NCBI RefSeq assembly: GCF_014280435.1
Contig: NZ_CP060388.1
Coordinates: forward strand, 1,798,001 to 1,862,000
Direction of reading: 5' to 3'
DNA length: 64,000 nt
Source of the DNA: Sphingobium sp. KCTC 72723
GTDB taxonomy: Bacteria > Pseudomonadota > Alphaproteobacteria > Sphingomonadales > Sphingomonadaceae
In this document: piece after piece, positions 12,556 through 23,276 of the stretch
How the letters are laid out: every line of letters starts with the position of its first letter
Numbering within the stretch: the first letter of the stretch is position 1
The notes under the pieces: model-generated
Databases searched by the model: none
Told to the model about the DNA's origin: nothing
What the model saw: the letters and a program-made list of their open reading frames with translations, nothing else
Program-made: the position numbers and the translations under genes

Positions 12556-14358
12556 ATGCCCAGCTACACCGCCCCCGTTCGCGACACCCGTTTCGTGCTG
12601 GACCATGTGGTCGGGCTGGACCGTTACGCCAACCTGCCCGGTTTCGAGAATGCGACCCCCGATCTGGTCGACGCGATCCTGACCGAAGGGGGCAAGATGG
12701 CGGCCGAAGTGCTGTTCCCGCTGAACGCTGTGGGCGACAAGGAAGGCTGCACCCGGCACCAGGACGGCAGCGTGACAACGCCGACCGGCTTCAAGGCGGC
12801 GTTCGACCAGTTTGTCGATGGCGGGTGGACGACGATCCATGGCCCGGTGGAATTTGGCGGACAGGGCTTGCCATCCGTGCTGGCGACGGCGGTGGACGAA
12901 TATGTGCTGTCGGCCAATCAGGCGTTCGAAATGTATCATGGCCTGACCGCTGGCGCAGTCGCCGCGCTGATCGCCAAGGGCAGCGACGAGCTGCAACAAC
13001 GCTACATCCCCAACATGGTGGCGGGCAAATGGACCGGCACGATGAACCTGACCGAACCGCATTGCGGCACGGACCTGGGCCTCATCAAGACCAAGGCAGT
13101 GCCGAACGCCGATGGCAGCTTTGCGATTACCGGGACCAAGATCTTCATTTCGGCGGGCGAGCATGACCTGGCGGAAAATATCATCCACCTCGTCCTGGCC
13201 AAGACGCCCGGCGCGCCCGATAGCAGCAAGGGCATTTCGCTGTTCGTGGTGCCAAAGTTCATGGTGGGCGATGACGGGTCGCTGGGGACACGGAACGCCG
13301 TATCCTGCGGGTCGATCGAACATAAGATGGGCATTCATGGCAATGCCACCTGCGTCATGAATTATGACGGCGCGACCGGATGGATCGTGGGTGAGGAGAA
13401 TAAGGGGCTGGCCGCGATGTTCATCATGATGAACGCGGCGCGGCTGGGCGTGGGCCTGCAAGGTCTGGGTCAGGGCGAGATCGCGTTCCAGAATGCGGTT
13501 CATTATGCCCGCGACCGGCGGCAAGGCCGCGCGCTGACTGGTCCCAAGGAACCCAATGAAAAGGCCGACACGCTGTTCGTCCATCCCGATGTGCGGCGGA
13601 TGCTGATGGAGGCCAAGGCCATCACCGAAGGGCTGCGCGCGCTGATCCTGTGGGGCGCGTTGCAGGCGGACCTGTCGCACCATGCCGCGACCGAAGAGGA
13701 ACGGCAGAGCGCCGACGACATGCTGTCGCTGCTGACCCCGGTCATCAAGGGCTATGGCACCGACAAGGGCTTCGACGTGGCGGTCGCGTGCCAGCAGGTG
13801 TTTGGCGGCCATGGCTATATCTGGGAAAATGGCGTGGAGCAGTATGTGCGTGACGCGCGCATCGCCCAGATTTACGAAGGCACCAATGGCGTGCAGGCGA
13901 TGGATCTGGTCGGCCGCAAGCTGCCGATGAACGGCGGGCGCGCGTTGCAGGCGTTTTTGAAGGTCGTGGCGAGTGAAGTGGCCGACGCCAAGGGCAATGA
14001 GAAGCTGGCTCCACTGGCCGAAGCGTTGGAAAAGGCGAGCGGGCAACTAGGCGCGGCGACCATGTGGCTGATGCAGAATGCGATGAAGAACCCCGATCAT
14101 GCAGGCGCCGGCGCGCATCATTATATGCACATATTGGGCATCGTCGCCACCGGCCTGATGTGGTTGCGGATGGCGAGCGCGGCCACCCGCCTGATCGACG
14201 CAGGCGAAGGGGACGCGAAGTTTCTGGAGGCCAAGCTGGTGACGGCGCGCTTCTTTGCCGAACGGATCATGCCCGACGCCGGGTCGCTGCGCCGCAAGAT
14301 AGAGGGTGGGGCCGACGCGCTGATGGCGCTGGACCCGGACATGTTCCTGGCGGCGTGA
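12556..14358 (+). CDS. Long-form acyl-CoA dehydrogenase (about 600 residues)
   Basis: A 600-residue FAD enzyme that introduces the alpha-beta double bond in acyl-CoA. After an N-terminal extension (residues 1-60) come the helical domain, the beta domain with [13 protein letters not shown] (about 155-167), the FAD-binding C-terminal domain, and [13 protein letters not shown], where Glu441 corresponds to the catalytic base of this class. A further C-terminal domain of about 130 residues makes it the long AcdA/DmdC-like type rather than the 380-residue type. Substrate chain length is not readable. GGAGAAGACC precedes the ATG. It is probably controlled by the MerR regulator upstream, and a perfect 36-base palindrome follows the stop. 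Confidence 0.92.
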   Translation: MPSYTAPVRDTRFVLDHVVGLDRYANLPGFENATPDLVDAILTEGGKMAAEVLFPLNAVGDKEGCTRHQDGSVTTPTGFKAAFDQFVDGGWTTIHGPVEFGGQGLPSVLATAVDEYVLSANQAFEMYHGLTAGAVAALIAKGSDELQQRYIPNMVAGKWTGTMNLTEPHCGTDLGLIKTKAVPNADGSFAITGTKIFISAGEHDLAENIIHLVLAKTPGAPDSSKGISLFVVPKFMVGDDGSLGTRNAVSCGSIEHKMGIHGNATCVMNYDGATGWIVGEENKGLAAMFIMMNAARLGVGLQGLGQGEIAFQNAVHYARDRRQGRALTGPKEPNEKADTLFVHPDVRRMLMEAKAITEGLRALILWGALQADLSHHAATEEERQSADDMLSLLTPVIKGYGTDKGFDVAVACQQVFGGHGYIWENGVEQYVRDARIAQIYEGTNGVQAMDLVGRKLPMNGGRALQAFLKVVASEVADAKGNEKLAPLAEALEKASGQLGAATMWLMQNAMKNPDHAGAGAHHYMHILGIVATGLMWLRMASAATRLIDAGEGDAKFLEAKLVTARFFAERIMPDAGSLRRKIEGGADALMALDPDMFLAA

Positions 14359-14361
14359 TCC

Positions 14362-14397
14362 GATCGCGTTCCCCGGCACGTGCCGGGGAACGCGATC
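14362..14397. repeat. Perfect 36-base palindrome
   Basis: GATCGCGTTCCCCGGCAC (14362-14379) is followed without a gap by its exact reverse complement (14380-14397). It begins three bases after the acyl-CoA dehydrogenase stop. No T-run follows, so it is not a standard terminator, although the extruded or RNA hairpin would be very stable. It may be a mobile repeat unit or an mRNA 3' stabiliser. Confidence 0.9.
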
Positions 14398-14468
14398 AGC
14401 TTTCTGCGCGGCACAGGGAACCGCCCTCCCCGCTCATGCGATTGCCCTGTGGATAGCAGGGGACTCCA

Positions 14469-15386
14469 ATGACCGATCGTGTCGCGCAGCAGGTGCATGT
14501 GAATGCGCCATGGAAGATTCCGCCACGGGCGTGGTGGGAGATATTGAAGCGCGTATGGGCGGCGCTGGGCAGCAATCATGTCGGGCTGTTGTCTGCGGGC
14601 GTTGCTTATTATGCGTTCCTGTCGATCGCGCCGCTGCTGGCCGCCGTCGCGCTGACCTATGGCCTGTTCGGCGATCCGCAAATGGTGTCGCGGCATATGC
14701 AGGCGATCATTTCGGTGGTGCCTGCCGACGCTGCAACCTTGATCAATGACCAGTTGCTGGGCGTGGTCAGTGAGGCGAAGCCTGCGGTCGGATTTGGCCT
14801 GGCGGTTGCGCTGGCGCTGGCGGTCTATGGTGCCACGCGGGCGGCGTCGGCGATCATGGAGGCGCTCAATATCGTCTATGGATCGCGCGAAGGGCGCAGC
14901 TTCCTGTCCTCGACCCGTGTGTCGATGGGCATCACCTTTTCCGCCGTATTGGTGATGGTCGCGGGCGTTTTTACCGCGACGATCATTGGGCTGGTCCAAA
15001 ACTGGCTGGTATCGTGGGGACCGGGCGCGCTGTTCGCGATCAAGGCCGTGACCTGGGTCAGCGCGGGGCTGCTCGCCAGCCTGATCTTTGGCCTCATCTA
15101 TCGCTTCGGGCCGCACCGGCGGCAGGCACAATGGCAATGGCTGACCGTGGGATCGGTGACGGCAACCCTGTTCTGGCTGGGGGCGACGCTGGGCGTGTCC
15201 TTCTATGTCGCCACCTTCGGCAATTATAACGAAACCTACGGCTCGCTGGGGGCGGTGGTGGTGTTGCAACTATGGCTGTTCGTGTCCGCCTATGTCGTGT
15301 TGCTGGGCGCGCAGATCAATGCGGAGGCCGAGCGGCAGACCAGCGCCGACACCAGCGTCGGCCCGGAACAGGAAAAAGCCGCATAA
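14469..15386 (+). CDS. YihY/BrkB-family integral membrane protein
   Basis: A 305-residue membrane protein of the YihY/BrkB family, whose transport role is not settled. About six hydrophobic segments are seen: near residues 35-60 (LSAGVAYYAFLSIAPLLAAVALTYGLFG), 95-120, 145-170, 188-208, 220-245 and 255-280. The family block NYNETYGSLGAVVVLQLWLFVSAYVVLLGAQINAE lies near the C-terminus, followed by a hydrophilic tail. The ATG at 14469 follows a GGGGACTCC purine patch. It stands between the palindrome and tRNA-Trp, probably as a single gene. Confidence 0.88.
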   Translation: MTDRVAQQVHVNAPWKIPPRAWWEILKRVWAALGSNHVGLLSAGVAYYAFLSIAPLLAAVALTYGLFGDPQMVSRHMQAIISVVPADAATLINDQLLGVVSEAKPAVGFGLAVALALAVYGATRAASAIMEALNIVYGSREGRSFLSSTRVSMGITFSAVLVMVAGVFTATIIGLVQNWLVSWGPGALFAIKAVTWVSAGLLASLIFGLIYRFGPHRRQAQWQWLTVGSVTATLFWLGATLGVSFYVATFGNYNETYGSLGAVVVLQLWLFVSAYVVLLGAQINAEAERQTSADTSVGPEQEKAA

Positions 15387-15392
15387 TCTCGC

Positions 15393-15421
15393 TTGCCCTG
15401 CCCGACATGCCACGCTAAAGC
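15393..15421 (+). promoter_or_regulatory. Predicted promoter of tRNA-Trp (and secE)
   Basis: TTGCCC (15393-15398) and TAAAGC (15416-15421) are 17 bases apart. Transcription would start near 15428, 12 bases before the tRNA. No terminator is visible between the tRNA and secE, so secE-nusG may be read from here too. Confidence 0.5.
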
Positions 15422-15439
15422 GCCCTCCTTCGCCGACAC

Positions 15440-15515
15440 AGGAGTGTAGCTCAGTTGGTAGAGCGTCGGTCTCCAAAACCGAATGCCGTGGGTTCGAGTC
15501 CCTCCACTCCTGCCA
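15440..15515 (+). tRNA. tRNA-Trp (anticodon CCA)
   Basis: A 76-base cloverleaf with encoded CCA. The acceptor stem AGGAGTG pairs with CACTCCT, the D arm is GCTC-AGTTGGTA-GAGC, the anticodon loop is CTCCAAA (anticodon CCA), and the T arm is GTGGG-TTCGAGT-CCCTC, with GTGGG/CCCTC containing one G-T pair. Its place just before secE-nusG is a very old bacterial gene order. Confidence 0.96.
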
Positions 15516-15685
15516 GTCGTCTTGCCGCGAAGCCTTGAATATTCGGGGCAAAGCGGCCAGATGCGTCGTCGAACATGTGTCGCGAAGCAAGCGGCCGCAC
15601 CCCCGGACGCCCACAGGGCGGGATCGGGAGGGCGGACTGTTGCTTCGCGCTTTGGTGTTGGTTGAAGGCAGGAACAGGCAGGACG

Positions 15686-15892
15686 ATGGCGAAGACTTCT
15701 CCGAGCGAATTCGTCAACCAGGTCAAGACGGAAGCGTCGAAGATCGTATGGCCCACCGGGCGCGAAACGGTGATGACCGGCGTGATGGTCGTCATCATGA
15801 CCACGGTGCTGGGCCTGTTCTTTTTCGGCATCGACACATTTTTCGGTGCGATCGTCCAGTGGCTGCTGGGTATCGCGGCCGGGCAGGCGTAA
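15686..15892 (+). CDS. secE: Preprotein translocase subunit SecE
   Basis: A 68-residue protein, the short single-helix form of SecE usual outside the enterics. It starts MAKTSPSEFVNQVKTEASKI, followed by the conserved VWPTGRET amphipathic segment at about residues 21-28, and one membrane helix at about 31-60. SecE clamps the SecY channel in the inner membrane. The frame is open further upstream, but GCAGGAC before the ATG at 15686 and the family start favour this site. It lies between tRNA-Trp and nusG, the standard order. Confidence 0.93.
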   Translation: MAKTSPSEFVNQVKTEASKIVWPTGRETVMTGVMVVIMTTVLGLFFFGIDTFFGAIVQWLLGIAAGQA

Positions 15893-15971
15893 AGCATCTG
15901 CAAACATGATTTCCCGGTCGGCGGATGCTTCATCCGCCTCGATCGACTAAGTTGGGATTTGAAAGGGTAAC

Positions 15972-16508
15972 ATGGCGCGCTGGTACATCATCCACGCCTA
16001 TTCGGGCTTCGAAAACAAGGTCAAGGAATCGATCCTGTCCGAAGCCGAGCGCATGGGCCTGACCCAATTGGTCGAGCAGGTCGAAGTGCCGGTCGAGACA
16101 GTGACCGAAGTAAAGCGCGGCAAGAAGGTCCAGGTCGAACGCAAGTTCATGCCCGGCTATGTCCTGGCCAAGCTGGCGATGAACGACGACATTTATCACC
16201 TGATCAAGAACACGCCCAAGGTTACGGGCTTTCTGGGGTCGATGGGCAAGCCGCAGGCGATCAGCGAGAACGAAGCCGCCCGCTATTTCGGCGCCCGCAA
16301 GGAAGCCGAAGCCGCACCCAAGCACAAGGTCAGCGTCGATTACGAAATCGGCGATGCGGTCAAGGTGCTGGACGGTCCCTTCGCCAGCTTCAACGGCGTG
16401 GTCGAGGAACTGGATTTCGAAAAGAACCGGGTCAAGGTGTCGGTGTCGATCTTTGGTCGCGCCACCCCGGTCGAACTGGATTTCGAGCAGGTCGAACTGT
16501 CGAAGTAA
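15972..16508 (+). CDS. nusG: Transcription termination/antitermination factor NusG
   Basis: A 178-residue NusG. The N-terminal domain begins MARWYIIHAYSGFENKVKESI and includes the RKFMPGYVLAKLAMND block; the C-terminal KOW domain is DAVKVLDGPFASFNGVVEELDFEKNRVKV followed by FGRATPVELDFEQVEL. It binds RNA polymerase and links it to Rho or the ribosome. Length is normal. GAAAGGGTAAC precedes the ATG. A strong terminator 20 bases downstream separates it from rplK. Confidence 0.97.
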   Translation: MARWYIIHAYSGFENKVKESILSEAERMGLTQLVEQVEVPVETVTEVKRGKKVQVERKFMPGYVLAKLAMNDDIYHLIKNTPKVTGFLGSMGKPQAISENEAARYFGARKEAEAAPKHKVSVDYEIGDAVKVLDGPFASFNGVVEELDFEKNRVKVSVSIFGRATPVELDFEQVELSK

Positions 16509-16528
16509 CCCTGGATTTCCGGTTGGCC

Positions 16529-16565
16529 AAAACGCGGCGTCGGCATCGCTCGACGCTGCGTTTTT
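16529..16565 (+). terminator. Rho-independent terminator after nusG
   Basis: AAAACGCGGCGTCG (16529-16542) pairs with CGACGCTGCGTTTT (16551-16564) with one G-T pair and an eight-base loop, running into TTTTTGCGTTTT. This cuts the usual secE-nusG-rplKA run into two transcripts. Confidence 0.87.
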
Positions 16566-16743
16566 GCGTTTTGGGCCTGACAGGATGGACGATGCCGCTT
16601 TGCGGCAGGATTTGCAAAGTTGCGCTTCCCTTACGCCACCAAACAGTCTAGGGGCCGCGCTTTCCTGAAACCTTTGGGTCCGGGGAATTCATGCGGGAGG
16701 ATTCGCCTTTGGGTGCATCCGCCAATACCGCTAAACTTGAACC

Positions 16744-16767
16744 GGAAGGTTGGCGTGCCACCCTTCC
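16744..16767 (+). promoter_or_regulatory. Leader hairpin upstream of rplK (possible L1 autoregulation site)
   Basis: GGAAGG (16744-16749) pairs with CCTTCC (16762-16767), with an inner TGGC/GCCA stem and a mismatch between them. It ends 19 bases before the rplK ATG. In other bacteria L1 represses rplKA by binding the leader. A weak promoter candidate (TTGGGT, 17 bases, TAAACT at 16709-16737) would start transcription at the foot of this hairpin. The fold is seen; the L1 role is inferred. Confidence 0.4.
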
Positions 16768-16786
16768 AGCAACAGAGTGAGTCATA

Positions 16787-17218
16787 ATGGCTAAAAAGAT
16801 TACGGGCTATATCAAGCTCCAGGTGCCTGCTGGCGATGCCAAGCCTGCCCCGCCAATCGGCCCGGCACTGGGTCAGCGCGGCGTAAACATCATGGAATTC
16901 TGCAAGGCGTTCAACGCCCAGACGGCCAGCGTGGAAAAAGGCACCCCCCTGCCCACGATCATCACCGTCTATGCGGACCGCAGCTTCACCTTCACGATGA
17001 AGCAGCCGCCTGCCACCTTCCTGATCAAGAAGGCGATGAACCTCAAGTCCGGTTCCAAGGAACCCGGCAAGATCGTCGCTGGTCAGATCAAGCGCTCGCA
17101 GCTTGCTGAAATCGCGCAGGCCAAGATGGTCGATCTCAACGCGAACGACATCGACGCTGCAACGAAGATCATCGAAGGCTCCGCTCGCGCGATGGGCCTT
17201 GATGTGGTGGAGGGCTGA
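16787..17218 (+). CDS. rplK: 50S ribosomal protein L11
   Basis: A 143-residue L11, which binds 23S rRNA at the GTPase centre. The start [38 protein letters not shown] is diagnostic, and the C-terminal RNA-binding domain includes [22 protein letters not shown]. Length is normal. It has its own leader of about 220 bases after the nusG terminator and is followed five bases later by rplA. Confidence 0.98.
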   Translation: MAKKITGYIKLQVPAGDAKPAPPIGPALGQRGVNIMEFCKAFNAQTASVEKGTPLPTIITVYADRSFTFTMKQPPATFLIKKAMNLKSGSKEPGKIVAGQIKRSQLAEIAQAKMVDLNANDIDAATKIIEGSARAMGLDVVEG

Positions 17219-17223
17219 TTATC

Positions 17224-17922
17224 ATGGCAAAGCAGACCAAGAAGGCGAAGGCTCTGGCCACCGCAATCGACAAGGAAAAGCTGCACGGCGTCAATGAAGC
17301 GCTGGGCCTGATCAAGACCCACGCGACCGCCAAGTTCGACGAAAGCGTCGAAATCGCGATCAACCTGGGCGTCGATCCCCGTCATGCCGACCAGATGGTC
17401 CGTGGCGTCGTCACCCTGCCCGCTGGCACCGGCAAGGACGTGCGCGTCGCCGTGTTCGCCCGCAACGACAAGGCACAGCAGGCGCTCGACGCCGGTGCCG
17501 ACATCGTGGGTGCCGAAGACCTGCTGGAAAGCATCCAGGCCGGCAACATCGATTTCCAGCGCGTCATCGCGACGCCGGACATGATGGGCCTGGTCGGTCG
17601 TCTGGGCAAGATCCTGGGTCCCAAGGGCTTGATGCCCAACCCCAAGCTTGGCACCGTGACGCCCAACGTCGCCGAAGCCGTGAAGGCCGCCAAGGGTGGT
17701 CAGATCGAATTCCGCGTCGAAAAGGCAGGCATCATCCATGCGGGCCTGGGCAAGTCGAGCTTCACCGCCGAAGACTTGCGTCGCAACTTCGATGCGTTCG
17801 TCGATGCGATCGTCAAGGCCAAGCCGACCGGTTCGAAGGGCAAATATGTTCGCAAGATCGCCCTGTCGTCTTCGATGGGTCCGGGCGTGAAGGTCGATGT
17901 GGCGGAAGTCGCCGCAATCTGA
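17224..17922 (+). CDS. rplA: 50S ribosomal protein L1
   Basis: A 232-residue L1, the protein of the ribosomal L1 stalk near the E site. The family signature is seen at about residues 118-150 ([34 protein letters not shown]), and the N-terminal block [29 protein letters not shown] is typical. It is co-transcribed with rplK and is followed by a terminator. The usual next genes rplJ and rplL are absent here; they probably lie just upstream of rpoB, outside the window. Confidence 0.98.
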   Translation: MAKQTKKAKALATAIDKEKLHGVNEALGLIKTHATAKFDESVEIAINLGVDPRHADQMVRGVVTLPAGTGKDVRVAVFARNDKAQQALDAGADIVGAEDLLESIQAGNIDFQRVIATPDMMGLVGRLGKILGPKGLMPNPKLGTVTPNVAEAVKAAKGGQIEFRVEKAGIIHAGLGKSSFTAEDLRRNFDAFVDAIVKAKPTGSKGKYVRKIALSSSMGPGVKVDVAEVAAI

Positions 17923-17946
17923 TTTTTGCGCTATAGACAATCAGGC

Positions 17947-17985
17947 AAGCCTCCTTCCTCGCGAAATGGGGAAGGAGGCTTTCTT
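17947..17985 (+). terminator. Rho-independent terminator after rplA
   Basis: AAGCCTCCTTCC (17947-17958) pairs perfectly with GGAAGGAGGCTT (17970-17981) and runs into TCTTGTTTT. It closes the rplK-rplA unit. Confidence 0.85.
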
Positions 17986-18052
17986 GTTTTCGAGATGCGA
18001 CCGCTCCCATCAACCCCATGCAGGCTTGGCGGAGAGGCATAGCGCTCTCGAT

Positions 18053-18113
18053 AGGGGGACACCCCTCCACCACGCCCTTTGGGCGCGGTCCCCCTCCCCT
18101 TGCAGGGGAGGAT
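18053..18113. repeat. Structured intergenic repeat between rplA and the helicase gene
   Basis: The segment contains nested pairings: GGGGGAC with GTCCCCC, CCACGCCC with GGGCGCGG around TTT, and a separate CTCCCC/GGGGAG hairpin. Elements of this CCCCTCC...CCCCTTGCAGGGGAGG kind recur between genes in sphingomonads. It lies in a 315-base gap that otherwise holds only the rplA terminator and the helicase leader. Confidence 0.6.
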
Positions 18114-18237
18114 CATGTGAAATCAGGGTGTGTGACCTTGCACTCTGAACGCTTCGCTTCCGGCAGGCGTAAAGGAACAGGTCTTTTGTATCCGTCGGAA
18201 TATGGCGGGTCGCTATTACCGATGGAACGAAAAACAT

Positions 18238-20028
<1,791 letters not shown>

Positions 20029-20042
20029 TAGCGTAAAACAGG

Positions 20043-20078
20043 AAAACCCCGCCCGGTTCAGAATCGGGCGGGGTTTTC
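20043..20078 (+). terminator. Rho-independent terminator after the helicase gene
   Basis: AAAACCCCGCCCG (20043-20055) pairs perfectly with CGGGCGGGGTTTT (20065-20077), with a nine-base loop. The symmetric arms let it serve both this gene and the convergent antiporter gene ending at 20124. Confidence 0.9.
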
Positions 20079-20123
20079 TTATGGCTTAGGATTTTTGCGG
20101 ATCCTCGCGTCGCAGCGAGGATT

Positions 20124-21761
20124 TTAATGCGCCCCGCACAAAGCCAGCATCCGGTTGGCCAGTTCGCGTTCGCCCATGACGACATGAGGCACGCCCAGCC
20201 CCTCCAGATAGTCGACTTCCGCGTCGCTGTGCGCGCGGGCGATGACATCCAGGTCGGGGTTGAGGTGGCGGGCATGTTCGTGGATCGCGCCCCCTTCGAA
20301 ACCCTCTGGCACTGCGATCAACAGGCGACGCGCCGTGGCCACGCCAGCGGCGTTGAGATGCCGGTCCTCCAGCGCATTGCCGCGTATGACGGACAGGCCG
20401 GCTTCCTGCGCTTCCTGCGCCTTTTCCCCGTCATCCTCGATTACGACGAAGGGGATGTCGCGCTGGGTCAGGCCCAGTGCGATCAGCTTGCCCACGCGGC
20501 CATAGCCGATCAGGATGACATGGCCGACCGCAGGGCGCGCGGCGGCGACTCGTGCGGCTTCGTCGTCCACTTCCTCCTGCTTGCGGGCGCGCACCACCAG
20601 CGAGAAAAGGATGGGGTTGAGGAAGATCGACACGATCGCGCCCGCCAGGATGAGGTCGCGCGCATCGGGCGGCAATACGCCAAGCCCTGTGCCGAGCGAG
20701 GCGAGGATGAAGGAAAACTCCCCGATCTGCGCCAGGCTGACCGCGATCGTCAGTGCCGTGTCGTTAGGGTAGCGGAACAGGCGGACGATGGCATAGGCCG
20801 CGATCGATTTGCCCACGATGATGATCGCCACGGTGGCGAGCAGCGGCAGTGGTTGTTCCCACAGCACCGCCGGGTTGAACAACATGCCCACCGACACAAA
20901 GAACAGCACCGCGAACGCATCGCGCAGGGGCAGCGTTTCTTCGGTCGCGCGGCGGCTGAGCGGGGTTTCGCCCAGGATCATGCCCGCAAAGAAGGCACCC
21001 AGCGCGAAGGACACGTCGAACGCATAGGCTGCACCGAAAGCAACGCCCAGCGCGATAGCGAGGACGGCGAGACGGAACAGTTCGCGCGATCCGGTATGGA
21101 CGACCCAGTGGAGCGCCCAGGGGATGACCCGGCGGCCCACCACCAGCATCAGCGCGACGAAGCCCGCCACCTTGAGCAGCGTGCCGACCAGCGGGGCAAT
21201 GAGCGCGCTGGCTCCGGCATTGGCATCCGCGCCGTTCAGCACTTCGGCAAGGGCGGGCAACAGGACGAGGGCCAGGACCATCACCAGATCCTCCACGATC
21301 AGCCAGCCGACCGCGATGCGCCCGCGCCGGGTTTCGACCAGATCGGCCCCCTGAAGCGCGCGCAGCAGCACGACCGTGCTGGCGACGGAGAGGGCAAGGC
21401 CAAAGACGATGCCCCCCATCAAAGGCCAGCCCATGAAGTGGGACAGCGCCATGCCGAGCAGAGTCGCCACCGCGATCTGCACCAATGCGCCGGGGACCGC
21501 GATATTCTTGACCGACAGCAGGTCTTTCAAGGAGAAATGCAGGCCGACGCCGAACATCAGCAGGATGACGCCGATTTCGGCCAGCTCATTGGCAAGGCCC
21601 GCATCGGCGACGAAGCCGGGGGTGAAGGGACCGACCATGATGCCGGCGACCAGATAGCCGACCAGGGGCGAGAGTTTGAGACGATGGGCGATCGCACCCA
21701 TGATGAAAGCAACGACAAGACCGGCGACGATGGTGCCGATCAGAGGAGTGTGGTGGGGCAT
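20124..21761 (-). CDS. Cation:proton antiporter, CPA2 family, with TrkA-N domain (YbaL/KefB type)
   Basis: A 545-residue inner-membrane antiporter, probably for K+/H+. Residues about 1-385 form the exchanger with 12-13 helices (for example LSPLVGYLVAGIMVGPFTPGF and LALSVASTVVLLRALQ). A cytoplasmic TrkA-N/RCK domain follows (about 420-535) with the nucleotide-binding motif VILIGYGRVGKLIALGL and the acidic VIEDD at the end of the second strand. The layout is that of YbaL and KefB. No ancillary KefG/KefF gene is nearby, so glutathione gating is not supported by context. It is transcribed alone. Confidence 0.9.
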   Translation of the reverse strand: MPHHTPLIGTIVAGLVVAFIMGAIAHRLKLSPLVGYLVAGIMVGPFTPGFVADAGLANELAEIGVILLMFGVGLHFSLKDLLSVKNIAVPGALVQIAVATLLGMALSHFMGWPLMGGIVFGLALSVASTVVLLRALQGADLVETRRGRIAVGWLIVEDLVMVLALVLLPALAEVLNGADANAGASALIAPLVGTLLKVAGFVALMLVVGRRVIPWALHWVVHTGSRELFRLAVLAIALGVAFGAAYAFDVSFALGAFFAGMILGETPLSRRATEETLPLRDAFAVLFFVSVGMLFNPAVLWEQPLPLLATVAIIIVGKSIAAYAIVRLFRYPNDTALTIAVSLAQIGEFSFILASLGTGLGVLPPDARDLILAGAIVSIFLNPILFSLVVRARKQEEVDDEAARVAAARPAVGHVILIGYGRVGKLIALGLTQRDIPFVVIEDDGEKAQEAQEAGLSVIRGNALEDRHLNAAGVATARRLLIAVPEGFEGGAIHEHARHLNPDLDVIARAHSDAEVDYLEGLGVPHVVMGERELANRMLALCGAH

Positions 21762-21816
21762 AAGCAGCCTTCCTTTCGTGACGAATAGCCGCGTGAGCAG
21801 CCCGGAATGGAGTTCG

Positions 21817-22206
21817 TCAGGAAAGGGCGGGCGGCGCGCGCGGCTGATTCGGCGTCCTACGTAGGTGGGACTGGCGGCGCGGTCGAAATTTGACTGCCCC
21901 GGTCAACGACAGGATATGCCAGAGGGCAATCGGAAGCGCCGCCAGCGCCGGTAAAAGCAGCACGATGGCAGGATCAGCATCGCGATCGGGACGGGCCGCC
22001 TGCGCCGCCTGTGGTGCCAATGGCGCGCGGGCCTTTAGCACAACATCGCTGGTCGCCGGGTTGAAGGCCGATCCGGTCACGCGACTGAGCGGTGGCCCCA
22101 CCGGCGCCAGAGCAGAAAACAGCGCAACGGCAATCAGCATCCACACGGCCAGCAGCATCGGCAGCCGCGCTGCGATCCCCTTACTCCTGTAGATGCTTGC
22201 CTTCAT
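21817..22206 (-). CDS. Hypothetical protein with two membrane helices
   Basis: A 129-residue protein starting MKASIYRSKGIAARLPMLLAVWMLIAVALF. One hydrophobic segment is at about residues 16-36, and a second at about 81-104 (AIVLLLPALAALPIALWHIL); a polar 40-residue loop and a basic Arg/Pro-rich tail complete it. The frame remains open upstream to 22272, but the ATG at 22206 gives a clean membrane-protein start. It lies 55 bases upstream of the antiporter gene in the same direction. No family recognised; the call rests on its composition and orientation. Confidence 0.5.
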   Translation of the reverse strand: MKASIYRSKGIAARLPMLLAVWMLIAVALFSALAPVGPPLSRVTGSAFNPATSDVVLKARAPLAPQAAQAARPDRDADPAIVLLLPALAALPIALWHILSLTGAVKFRPRRQSHLRRTPNQPRAPPALS

Positions 22207-22285
22207 ACGCGAAATCTGCTCCAAGTCCGCCTCCAGATAGTAAGGCGTGGCCCAGAAAACCAGCCCTGTCATCGGCCCATGGCGG

Positions 22286-22314
22286 TTGACAGGTGCGAGT
22301 CATTCCACTACCGG
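22286..22314 (+). promoter_or_regulatory. Possible promoter of rplU-rpmA
   Basis: A perfect TTGACA (22286-22291) is followed after 17 bases by TACCGG (22309-22314), a poor -10 box. The leader then has an ATCTGC/GCAGAT hairpin at 22359-22375, just before the rplU ribosome site. The -35 is good, the -10 is uncertain. Confidence 0.4.
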
Positions 22315-22396
22315 GCCACATTCCCGCGCGGGTCGGCTAAGGCATCATGTCTTTGGTGATCTGCGTAAAGCAGATTTGAACGAGAAGAGACAAGCC

Positions 22397-22696
22397 ATGT
22401 TCGCTATCGTGCGCACAGGCGGCAAGCAGTATCGCGTCGCCGCCGGAGACAAGATCGTCGTCGAAAAGATGGCCGGTGAAGCCGGTGACAAGATCACGCT
22501 GGACGACGTCCTGCTGGCCGGTGAAGGCGGCGAACTCAAGGACGTGAGCGGCCTGACCGTCGCGGCCGAGATCATCGCGCAGGCGAAGGGCGAGAAGGTC
22601 ATCGTCTTCAAGAAGCGTCGCCGCCACAATTATCGCCGCAAGAACGGCCACCGTCAGCGCCACACGATCCTGAAGATCGTGGCAATCGGCGCCTAA
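22397..22696 (+). CDS. rplU: 50S ribosomal protein L21
   Basis: A 99-residue L21, starting [25 protein letters not shown] with the conserved [19 protein letters not shown] block near residues 74-92 that contacts 23S rRNA. GAGAAGAGAC precedes the ATG at 22397; the open frame further upstream is not coding. It forms an operon with rpmA, 37 bases on, the normal pairing, and obgE, often third in this operon, is here 3.5 kb away. Confidence 0.97.
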   Translation: MFAIVRTGGKQYRVAAGDKIVVEKMAGEAGDKITLDDVLLAGEGGELKDVSGLTVAAEIIAQAKGEKVIVFKKRRRHNYRRKNGHRQRHTILKIVAIGA

Positions 22697-22733
22697 CAGC
22701 GCCCTGCTGATCCAGATTCGAGGAGTTTAGACA

Positions 22734-23003
22734 ATGGCACATAAGAAAGCTGGCGGTTCGTCGCGCAACGGTCGTGATTCGGAAGCCAAGCGCCTTGGCG
22801 TTAAGAAGTTCGGCGGTCAGGAAGTGATCGGCGGCAACATCATCATTCGTCAGCGCGGCACCCGCGTCTATCCCGGCCGCAACGTCGGCATGGGCAAGGA
22901 CCATACGCTGTTCGCGCTCGGTGAAGGCCGCGTGGTATTCCACGCCGGCAAGCAGGGCCGCAAATATGTGTCGGTCGATGCCATGGCGCAGGCCGCAGAA
23001 TAA
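22734..23003 (+). CDS. rpmA: 50S ribosomal protein L27
   Basis: An 89-residue L27 starting [31 protein letters not shown], the classic N-terminus that reaches towards the peptidyl-transferase centre. There is no N-terminal extension of the kind cleaved in Firmicutes. CGAGGAG precedes the ATG. A small GGACGATC/GATCGTCC hairpin sits two bases after the stop, and the true terminator lies 90 bases downstream. Confidence 0.97.
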   Translation: MAHKKAGGSSRNGRDSEAKRLGVKKFGGQEVIGGNIIIRQRGTRVYPGRNVGMGKDHTLFALGEGRVVFHAGKQGRKYVSVDAMAQAAE

Positions 23004-23090
23004 CGGACGATCAATGACGGATCGTCCCCACGCAAAGGGGCGATCCTCTCAGGTGACTTTGGCTTGGTCCGGTCATTTGTGATCGAGGGA

Positions 23091-23125
23091 AAAAGGGGCG
23101 CTCCTTCCACAGGAGCGCCCCTTTT
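23091..23125 (+). terminator. Rho-independent terminator of rplU-rpmA
   Basis: GGGGCGCTCCT (23095-23105) pairs perfectly with AGGAGCGCCCC (23111-23121) around a five-base loop, flanked by AAAAA and TTTT. Strong and nearly symmetric. Confidence 0.9.
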
Positions 23126-23276
23126 CCTATTTGGGCTTCTCCTCTCAATATTTCCCTCAAGTCACTGGAACTCAAGCCCTTCTTGCGCGTCATGCGAGTG
23201 GGCCAGTTCATAAAGCCCGCCGTCGTCAAGCCGTCATCATTGGCCGCTAATGGCGCGGACAAGAGGAGAGACGAAA

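Noticed and set aside
14362..14397. Rho-independent terminator for the acyl-CoA dehydrogenase
   Set aside because: No T-run follows on either strand, so the palindrome was kept as a repeat instead.
22247..22396. 50-residue N-terminal extension of L21
   Set aside because: L21 has a fixed start ([14 protein letters not shown]), and the promoter region lies in the extension.
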